Shown here in pieces: positions 58,226-64,000 of a stretch of DNA of 64,000 nucleotides. The notes beneath the pieces were generated by a model. That model was not told the DNA's origin, ran no database searches, and saw only the letters and a program-made list of their open reading frames with translations. Within the stretch, counting starts at the first letter, position 1; every line of letters starts with the position of its first letter. The DNA lies in the NCBI RefSeq assembly GCF_000023145.1, contig NC_012704.1, positions 682,001-746,000 on the forward strand, written 5' to 3'. This stretch comes from Corynebacterium kroppenstedtii DSM 44385. Its GTDB lineage: Bacteria > Actinomycetota > Actinomycetes > Mycobacteriales > Mycobacteriaceae. The position numbers were made by a program, and so were the translations under genes.

Positions 58226-58738
58226 ATGGAAAAACATTGGGGAGACCCCAACCATTCTCAGCCGCGTGAAGACGTGAGCAAGGGCGAGCGCATTGCAGGC
58301 ATCGCCTGGTTAACCGTCGGGTCCGTGCTGTCCTTCTTCTTGGAAATGGTGTACTTGGGCAGCCGGATCACCATCGGCGGCCACACCTATCCGTTCCCCT
58401 ATATGATTCTCATCGCAGCTGGCTTCAACTATGTCCTCGGGACGACGTCGCTGCTGTGGACGAAAAAGTTGGCGTGGGCCAGCATCCCCGGTGTGACCTG
58501 GATCGTGCTCTACTTCATCGCCGTCACGTGGCCGTCGCTACCGGGAACGCGGGGAACAACGTGGATCGTGCCCAACCTCGTCGGAGTTCTGTTCATGATC
58601 GCCGGTGTTGCAGGTGCGGCGTGGCCGTTGATGCGGTCGGTGGTCTCGTCGATGGATCAGGTTAACCCGCCACCACCCACCACGACGACGGGTGGCAAAC
58701 GTTCCAAGGAGAAAAATAACCCCACAAAGAAAAAGTAA
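58226..58738 (+). CDS. Conserved membrane protein between mshB and fdxC
   Basis: A 170-residue protein with four transmembrane segments (IAGIAWLTVGSVLSFFLEMVYLG, MILIAAGFNYVLGTTSLLW, SIPGVTWIVLYFIAVTW, VPNLVGVLFMIAGVAGAAWPL). The C-terminus is a Pro/Thr/Lys-rich cytoplasmic tail. I do not know a function; homologues of this type sit at the same place in related genomes. ATG 58226 is preceded by GGGGAAG and lies 13 bases after mshB, suggesting cotranscription. Confidence 0.8.
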   Translation: MEKHWGDPNHSQPREDVSKGERIAGIAWLTVGSVLSFFLEMVYLGSRITIGGHTYPFPYMILIAAGFNYVLGTTSLLWTKKLAWASIPGVTWIVLYFIAVTWPSLPGTRGTTWIVPNLVGVLFMIAGVAGAAWPLMRSVVSSMDQVNPPPPTTTTGGKRSKEKNNPTKKK

Positions 58739-58982
58739 ATAGCCTGGTAGTGGCCATAAAATGCTGCCCCCGCAGACGAAAAGTAGACAGATAGGTTCAT
58801 TTTTTGTTTGACGCGTGGCATCATGGAACCGCTTGACGACATGGGGCGCACCCTGACCCCAGTTCGGTCACTAAGAACAGGCATGGCAAGACCAGCCACG
58901 GTGCAGCGAGCCGACGGTGACGACGTCGCAACGCTGCACAACAGGAAGACAACGGGAAGAAAAGGCGAAAGAGGAGGAGACT

Positions 58983-59300
58983 ATGGCTTACACCATCGCG
59001 GAACCGTGCGTTGACGTGAAGGATAAGGCATGTGTTGAAGAATGCCCGGTTGACTGCATCTACGAGGGCGTTCGCAGTCTGTACATCCACCCAGACGAAT
59101 GCGTCGATTGCGGGGCATGCGAACCGGTGTGCCCCGTGGAGGCGATCTTCTACGAGGACGACGTCCCCGATGAGTGGATCGACTACAACGACGCGAACGC
59201 CGCGTTCTTCGACGATCTCGGATCGCCGGGTGGTGCTGCCCGGCTGGGGCCACAGGACTTCGACGCGCCCCTCATCGCAGAGCTTCCGCCGCAAGCCTAG
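58983..59300 (+). CDS. fdxC: 7Fe ferredoxin (FdxC-like)
   Basis: A 105-residue ferredoxin carrying one [3Fe-4S] and one [4Fe-4S] cluster. The Cys pattern [21 protein letters not shown] and [15 protein letters not shown], with a modified first motif, is typical of 7Fe ferredoxins of actinobacteria. The acidic C-terminal extension [18 protein letters not shown] is also typical. It serves as an electron carrier in central redox reactions. GGAGGAG lies five bases before ATG 58983. dapC follows 120 bases downstream. Confidence 0.94.
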   Translation: MAYTIAEPCVDVKDKACVEECPVDCIYEGVRSLYIHPDECVDCGACEPVCPVEAIFYEDDVPDEWIDYNDANAAFFDDLGSPGGAARLGPQDFDAPLIAELPPQA

Positions 59301-59420
59301 GATTTCACTCGGGTTCCCGAACGCTATTGTTGGGATAGTATCGGGCTGTCCGATGATCGTATTTTTCTTCCTGTCCACTCGCGTCCCTGTGTCGCGTCCG
59401 TTTCTGCTGTGAGGCTTTAT

Positions 59421-60569
59421 ATGGCGCACCCGCCCCGTATTGTTCGTTCGTCTTTGCTTCCGGATTTCCCGTGGGATTCCCTCGCGGATGCTCGCGCGAA
59501 GGCCGAATCTCACCCGGATGGGTTCATCAACTTGTCGATGGGAACACCCGTCGATCCGGTGTCTCCTGCTGCTCAGCTGGGCCTGGCAGAAAACTCAGGG
59601 GCTCCCGGCTATCCGCAAACCGTCGGCACGCAGGAGTTGAGGCAGACCATTGTCGACGCGATGACTCGTCGCTACGGCATCATCCCGCTTGATCCTGAGC
59701 GGCAGGTTTTGCCGGTGATCGGGACGAAGGAAGCGATTGCGTGGCTGCCATATCTTTTGGGGTTGGGCGAAGGGCACACCGTCGTGATCCCGGAGCTCGC
59801 TTACCCGACGTACGAGGTCGGTGCCTTGTTGGCGGGGGCGTCGATTGTCCGGGCGGATTCCACTTTCCAGCTTGGCCCGCAGGCGCCGACGCTGATGTAC
59901 ATCAATTCGCCCTCAAACCCGACGGGCAAAGTTCTGGGCCTTGAGCACCTTCGGAAAGTTGTGTCCTGGGCTCGGGAACGTGACGTCATCGTCGTCTCTG
60001 ATGAGTGTTACTTGGGCCTGGGGTGGACGACGAATGCCAACGGTGTTCGCGGTGAACGGCCCACGCAACCGGTGTCTCTTTTGCACCCCGATGTGTGCGA
60101 TGGGGATACCACCAACCTGATCGCGGTTCATTCGCTATCGAAGACGTCGAACATGGCGTCGTATCGCTCTGGTTGGTTGGCGGGCGATGAAAAGCTCATC
60201 CACGAGCTGCTGGCGGTCCGCAAGCACGCGGGTTTCATGGTTCCTCAACCGATTCAGGCTGCCACTGTCGCAGCGTTGAAGGATGACGGCTTTGAGCAGC
60301 TCCAGCGGGAGATTTACCGGAACCGTCGTGAGATCCTCGCCGCGGCTCTCCGTGATGCTGGTTTTACTATCGACAATTCCGAAGCTGGCCTGTACTTGTG
60401 GTCCACTCGCGACGAGCCATGCCGTGACACCGTCGATTGGTTTGCAGAGCGCGGAATCCTCGTGGCCCCGGGCGAATTCTACGGCCCGAAAGGTGTTAAG
60501 CACGTCCGCGTTGCGTTGACGGGCACCGATGATCAGATCACCGCTGCAGCCCAGCGGATCGCGGGGTAG
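59421..60569 (+). CDS. dapC: Succinyldiaminopimelate transaminase DapC
   Basis: A 382-residue PLP-dependent class I aminotransferase that makes N-succinyl-LL-2,6-diaminopimelate in the lysine and peptidoglycan precursor pathway. YINSPSNPTGKVLG near residues 160-173 and the PLP lysine in HSLSKTSNMASYRSGWLAG near 240-258 are intact. Neighbourhood with dapD, dapE and fdxC separates it from other aminotransferases of the same fold. ATG 59421 has GAGG at six bases; an in-frame GTG at 59409 is less likely. Confidence 0.92.
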   Translation: MAHPPRIVRSSLLPDFPWDSLADARAKAESHPDGFINLSMGTPVDPVSPAAQLGLAENSGAPGYPQTVGTQELRQTIVDAMTRRYGIIPLDPERQVLPVIGTKEAIAWLPYLLGLGEGHTVVIPELAYPTYEVGALLAGASIVRADSTFQLGPQAPTLMYINSPSNPTGKVLGLEHLRKVVSWARERDVIVVSDECYLGLGWTTNANGVRGERPTQPVSLLHPDVCDGDTTNLIAVHSLSKTSNMASYRSGWLAGDEKLIHELLAVRKHAGFMVPQPIQAATVAALKDDGFEQLQREIYRNRREILAAALRDAGFTIDNSEAGLYLWSTRDEPCRDTVDWFAERGILVAPGEFYGPKGVKHVRVALTGTDDQITAAAQRIAG

Positions 60570-60577
60570 AGGTTAGG

Positions 60578-60778
60578 TCACCATCGCCCTGACCGGTCCC
60601 TCCACACCCGCAGGCCGAGCCCCACGACCAAGCTGATCATCACGATCGCAGCGATAATTTTTACCGCGGTGTAGGGGACGAAGGCGCACGCCACGCACAC
60701 CACCAGCACAACAATCAGACTGGTTGTTTGTGCTCGGTCTAATTCAGTGGGGCGTGGGGGCTTGGTTTGCTTCGCCAT
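60578..60778 (-). CDS. Small membrane protein, unknown function
   Basis: A 66-residue protein with two transmembrane segments (TSLIVVLVVCVACAFVPYT and IIAAIVMISLVVGLGLRVW) between a basic N-terminus with two prolines and a basic C-terminus RDRSGRW. I do not recognise a family. It lies directly behind dapD on the minus strand with a 25-base gap and converges with dapC, so it is likely cotranscribed with dapD. Confidence 0.6.
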   Translation of the reverse strand: MAKQTKPPRPTELDRAQTTSLIVVLVVCVACAFVPYTAVKIIAAIVMISLVVGLGLRVWRDRSGRW

Positions 60779-60803
60779 GTCTTTCGCGCAATCTCGTTAT
60801 GGC

Positions 60804-61793
60804 TTAATTCGCGTGAAGGTCGTCATTCAGCGTCACCGTGGAGGACTGCCATGCAACGGCTTCGACGGATCCCGACAGGGAATTGCGGCGGAACAAGATG
60901 TTGTTCGCACCGGAGAGCTGAGCGGCCTTAATCGGTGAGCTGTCCTTCAGCCCCATCGCGTCCGCGACGGGTCCCCGGGCAACAACCTTGGTGCCGTACG
61001 TGATGTACAGTCCGGCTTCGACAACGCAGTCATTACCGAGGGAAATCCCGACACCGGAGTTGGCTCCCAGGAGGCAGCGCTGCCCAATAGAGATGACCTC
61101 TTTGCCGCCGCCGGACAGAGTCCCCATGATGGAGGCTCCACCGCCGATATCGGTGCCGTCATCAACGACGACGCCGCCGGAGATTCGTCCCTCCACCATG
61201 GAGTGCCCGAGTGTGCCGGCGTTGAAGTTGACGAAGCCCTCGTGCATGACCGTGGTACCGGGCGCTACGTGTGCCCCCAGGCGGACACGGTCAGCGTCGC
61301 CAATTCGGACACCGCTGGGCATGACGTAATCCACCATGCGCGGGAATTTATCTACGGAGAACACGGTGACGGGGCCGCGGGTTGAGAGCCGCGCGCGCGT
61401 TGATTCGAAGTTTTCGGTGGAGCAGGGGCCGTAATTCGTCCACACGACGTTGGTCAGTTTGCCGAAGATGCCCTCCACGTTCACGGTGTGGGGGCGTGCG
61501 ATGCGGTGAGATAAAAGGTGAAGGCGCAGGTAGGCGTCGTAAGCATCGATGGGCGGGGTTGAGAGGTCTTTAATCTGAGTACGGATCGCGACACGGCGCA
61601 CCTGGCGATCTTCATCGCTGTGTGCCGCCGCAGCGAGTTCCTCGGGGGCGTCGGAACCGAGCTCAGTGGTGGTGGTTTCGCTGATGTCGTCGCTGAGAGA
61701 CGGGGACGGGAACCACGAATCCAACACGATTCCGTCGTCGGTGATGGTGGCAAGACCATCGGCAATGGCACCTGTAGTTAAAAATGAAGTCAT
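60804..61793 (-). CDS. dapD: Tetrahydrodipicolinate N-succinyltransferase DapD
   Basis: A 329-residue succinyl-CoA-dependent enzyme that succinylates tetrahydrodipicolinate in the lysine/diaminopimelate pathway. A mixed N-terminal domain precedes a left-handed beta-helix of hexapeptide repeats near residues 160-290, with [21 protein letters not shown] and [23 protein letters not shown]. This is the actinobacterial long form of DapD. ATG 61793 lies seven bases after a TATTGT box, so a leaderless start is likely; a reading from 61823 would begin before that -10 box. Confidence 0.93.
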   Translation of the reverse strand: MTSFLTTGAIADGLATITDDGIVLDSWFPSPSLSDDISETTTTELGSDAPEELAAAAHSDEDRQVRRVAIRTQIKDLSTPPIDAYDAYLRLHLLSHRIARPHTVNVEGIFGKLTNVVWTNYGPCSTENFESTRARLSTRGPVTVFSVDKFPRMVDYVMPSGVRIGDADRVRLGAHVAPGTTVMHEGFVNFNAGTLGHSMVEGRISGGVVVDDGTDIGGGASIMGTLSGGGKEVISIGQRCLLGANSGVGISLGNDCVVEAGLYITYGTKVVARGPVADAMGLKDSSPIKAAQLSGANNILFRRNSLSGSVEAVAWQSSTVTLNDDLHAN

Positions 61794-61800
61794 AGGGGCC

Positions 61801-61806
61801 ACAATA
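61801..61806 (-). promoter_or_regulatory. Candidate -10 box of dapD (leaderless)
   Basis: TATTGT on the minus strand, seven bases before ATG 61793 and without a ribosome binding site between. Confidence 0.5.
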
Positions 61807-61859
61807 CCCAAGCGTTGCGACACACGACGCCCAGGTGCGCAGAGGCCCCAGTGAAGTGT

Positions 61860-63263
61860 CTACTTCGCGGGAACCGCCGACGCATTCCGACGACGGGCGA
61901 CGGCCGACAAGGCAACCAGTGCGGCGAAGAAGACGCCAACCGCGATGACTTGTGGGCGCGCTGAGTTGTCGAAAAGCATGAGAATAGTCAAAGCCAGCAG
62001 ACCAATCAGCGCGACATAACTCATGTACGGATATCCCCACATTTTCACGGGGAGTGTGCCTTCTGCTTCCATTTCGGGCCGCAGCTTGATCTCTGAAGCG
62101 GCGATCATGAACCAGAGCACCAAGAGCGAACCGCCGACGATGTTGAAGAACAACTCGATGAGGTTCGCCGGGCCCCAGACCTGAAGCGCCACGGACAAGT
62201 AGGCCAGCGCCATGGAGAGGCACACCGCGCGTGTGGGGACGCCCTCGTGGTTCGTCTTGGTGAAGAATGTCAGGCCGTCGCCCTCTTTGGACATGGCGTA
62301 AATCACGCGGGAGGTTGCGTAAATCTGCGCGTTAAATGCCGAGAGCAGCGCCAACGTGATGATTATTTCCATGAACCCAACGACACCGGGGATATCGGCT
62401 TGGGCGAGGACGCGAGTGAAGGGGGAATCGGCAGCGCCTTCTGCTTGGCCCAAGGTCGAATAGGGAAGCAGGAAGATTATGACCAGCACAGATCCCAGAT
62501 AGAACACCGAGATGCGCAAAATAACCGAGCGCACAGCGGTGGCGATGGCACGGCTGGGATTCTCAGACTCAGCAGCCGCGATGGTCACAATTTCAATGCC
62601 GCCGAAAGCGAAGGCGACAGCCAGCAGACCGGCAGCGATCCCGCCCACTCCGTTCGGGGCGAAACCGGATTCCCTCACGTGCTCAAACCCGACCATGGGG
62701 TGCCCGGGAAGAAGCCCGAAGATCAGAAGAACGCCGACGACCAGGAAGAAGATAATGACCGCGACTTTGATAAACGCGAACCAGTATTCGAATTCACCGA
62801 AACCACGGACTTTAGCCATGTTGATGAAGGTGAAGATGATGACGCAGACAAGCGCTGGAATCCAGCCGTCGACACCGAACCAATTACCAATAAACGCACC
62901 GGCACCGGTGATTTCGGCGCCCATGACCATGACCAGCATGAACCAGTACAACCAGCCGGTCGAGAAACCGGCCCATTGACCGAAAGCTTGTCGGGAATAT
63001 GCAGAGAATGTTCCTGTATTGGGGCGGGCGGCACCGAGTTCACCCAGCATCCGCATCACCAGAACAACGAGGAATCCGGCAACGATATAGGAAATCAAGA
63101 CTGCCGGTCCCGCGGCTTTAATGCCGACGCCTGTTCCAAGGAAGAGCCCTGCGCCGATGGCAGATCCCAACCCCATCATCGTGAGGTGCCGAACTTTCAA
63201 CCCATGTCCCAGTTGCGAGGTGGAATCGGAAGATTCATCGCCCTGTGAAGCATTGTTCGTCAT
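61860..63263 (-). CDS. Amino-acid permease, APC superfamily (AAT type)
   Basis: A 467-residue proton symporter with 12 transmembrane helices. VRHLTMMGLGSAIGAGLFLGTGVGIKAAGPAVLISY near residues 24-59 is the AAT-family signature in helix 1, with the conserved GxGxxxGxxLF-like spacing. The substrate region includes AAAESENPSRAIATAVRSVILRISVFYLGS. GabP, aromatic and proline permeases share this pattern, so substrate is open. AAAGGGC precedes ATG 63263. It is divergent from dapE and lies upstream of dapD on the same strand, 66 bases away. Confidence 0.9.
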   Translation of the reverse strand: MTNNASQGDESSDSTSQLGHGLKVRHLTMMGLGSAIGAGLFLGTGVGIKAAGPAVLISYIVAGFLVVLVMRMLGELGAARPNTGTFSAYSRQAFGQWAGFSTGWLYWFMLVMVMGAEITGAGAFIGNWFGVDGWIPALVCVIIFTFINMAKVRGFGEFEYWFAFIKVAVIIFFLVVGVLLIFGLLPGHPMVGFEHVRESGFAPNGVGGIAAGLLAVAFAFGGIEIVTIAAAESENPSRAIATAVRSVILRISVFYLGSVLVIIFLLPYSTLGQAEGAADSPFTRVLAQADIPGVVGFMEIIITLALLSAFNAQIYATSRVIYAMSKEGDGLTFFTKTNHEGVPTRAVCLSMALAYLSVALQVWGPANLIELFFNIVGGSLLVLWFMIAASEIKLRPEMEAEGTLPVKMWGYPYMSYVALIGLLALTILMLFDNSARPQVIAVGVFFAALVALSAVARRRNASAVPAK

Positions 63264-63430
63264 GAAGTGCCCTTTGGTATTGGGGGAGCAGTGAGCTACG
63301 CGCCCATGCTGATACATCTATTCGATCTGTTCAGAATAGCCGGTTCGTTACTCAGGGGTGACCACGGCGTCGGTCAAGCGCGGGAATCCCGCATGAAAAC
63401 ATCGCGCATGCGCGTGTCCGCCCCGGCGGT

Positions 63431-63436
63431 TAGTCT
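63431..63436 (+). promoter_or_regulatory. Candidate -10 box of dapE (leaderless)
   Basis: TAGTCT ends six bases before GTG 63443; no ribosome binding site is visible. Confidence 0.45.
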
Positions 63437-63442
63437 GGTGGC

Positions 63443-64000
63443 GTGATTGACCTGACTCAGCACCCTATTGATCTCACCAGGGCACTCGTTGACATTGAGA
63501 GTGTCTCTAAGAATGAAAAAAATATTGCCGACGCCGTCGAGGCAGCGCTGCGAGCCGTCGCTGCGTCCGCCGACGAGGCGAACGACATAACGGTTGAGCG
63601 TTTTAATAACACCGTGATGGCCAAAACCAACCGAGGTTTGCCCTCACGCGTGGTTTTGGCAGGCCACCTGGACACTGTGCCCATTGCCGACAACGTCCCC
63701 TCCACGCGGGGCACGGACAAGGACGGCCGCGACACACTCTTCGGCTGCGGAACCGTCGACATGAAGTCGGGGGATGGGGTGTTCCTCCATGCCTTTGCCC
63801 AATTAGCCGAGTCGCCAGACCTGACCCGCGACATGACGATCATCATGTATGAAGCGGAGGAAATCGCGGCCACAGAAAATGGGCTGAGGAAATTAGCTGA
63901 ACATTCCCCGGAGTGGTTACAGGGCGATATCGCCATCTTGGGCGAACCCTCGGGTGCCGTGATCGAGGCGGGATGCCAAGGCAGTGTCCGCGTGAAAGTG
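63443..64000 (+). CDS. dapE: Succinyl-diaminopimelate desuccinylase DapE, partial
   Basis: The first 186 residues of an M20 metallopeptidase-like desuccinylase; the gene runs off the right edge of the window. The zinc ligand motif VVLAGHLDTVPIADNVP near residues 66-82, the bridging aspartate in GCGTVDMKSGDGV near 98-110, and the catalytic glutamate pair MYEAEEIAATENGL near 136-149 identify the family; the dapC and dapD neighbours support DapE over other M20 enzymes. The product releases LL-2,6-diaminopimelate. GTG 63443 is the first suitable start and lies behind a -10-like box. Confidence 0.88.
   Translation, partial: MIDLTQHPIDLTRALVDIESVSKNEKNIADAVEAALRAVAASADEANDITVERFNNTVMAKTNRGLPSRVVLAGHLDTVPIADNVPSTRGTDKDGRDTLFGCGTVDMKSGDGVFLHAFAQLAESPDLTRDMTIIMYEAEEIAATENGLRKLAEHSPEWLQGDIAILGEPSGAVIEAGCQGSVRVKV

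Noticed and set aside
62247..63248. Long open frame of 333 codons antisense to the amino-acid permease
   Set aside because: His/Asp/Gly-rich translation typical of the complement of a membrane protein gene.

Overview
The window is a gene-dense piece of an actinobacterial chromosome, most likely Corynebacterium or a close relative. The evidence is gene content and order: glpX, fumC, xseA/xseB and the YchF GTPase gene lie close together with actinobacterial families DUF4245 and DUF6542. The right end carries typA, a peptide-type binding lipoprotein, mshB (mycothiol synthesis), a 7Fe ferredoxin, dapC, dapD and dapE, which is the order I recall from corynebacterial genomes. A MetP/MetS methionine importer pair also fits. 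No rRNA, tRNA, CRISPR array, prophage or insertion sequence was recognised. Species cannot be fixed by reading alone.

Layout. 1-3.9 kb: an LCAD-like acyl-CoA dehydrogenase and an enoyl-CoA hydratase, a DUF5997/LysR-like divergent pair and an acetyltransferase. 4-6.6 kb: a TetR regulator with a 14-helix MFS drug exporter. 6.8-12 kb: fumC, glpX, DUF4245, xseB, xseA. 12-17.7 kb: one directional block with metP, metS, two tandem AI-2E family permeases and a DUF6542 protein. 18-20.1 kb: ychF followed by a broken quinone oxidoreductase. 20.5-28.3 kb: catabolic-type acetolactate synthase, two aldo/keto reductases with a TetR regulator, NADP-type glutamate dehydrogenase and a luciferase-like flavin enzyme. 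28.3-34.9 kb: a DUF1541 lipoprotein, a small unknown protein, a carnitine/choline acyltransferase behind a QacA-like exporter with a divergent TetR regulator, and a patatin-like lipase. 35-38.9 kb: a TPP riboswitch controlling ykoE-ykoD-ykoC and a P-loop kinase. 39-45.4 kb: a DUF4232 lipoprotein, a second acyl-CoA dehydrogenase, a Gdx/SugE-type exporter, formate-tetrahydrofolate ligase and a phosphonatase-like hydrolase divergent from an FAD oxidoreductase. 45.5-52.8 kb: a cobN-chlI-chlD-DUF402 chelatase operon. 53-64 kb: typA, the binding lipoprotein, mshB, a membrane protein, fdxC, dapC, dapD, an amino-acid permease and the start of dapE.

How the genes work together. The best-supported functional units are the thiamine/HMP ECF transporter with its riboswitch, the CobN-ChlI-ChlD metal chelatase, the succinylase branch of lysine/diaminopimelate synthesis (dapC, dapD, dapE), the MetP/MetS importer, and two drug-exporter modules each with its own TetR regulator. 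Many single genes appear to be transcribed without a leader: a -10-like hexamer ends 6 or 7 bases before the start codon and there is no clear Shine-Dalgarno sequence. Several start codons below were chosen on that basis.

The most interesting leads are the TPP riboswitch with a very long P3 insert, the kinase attached to the thiamine transporter operon, matching 21-bp-period repeats in the linkers of two neighbouring genes, a DUF402 protein overlapping the chelatase gene chlD, the bacterial carnitine acyltransferase linked to an exporter, and paired operator-like inverted repeats upstream of two TetR genes.
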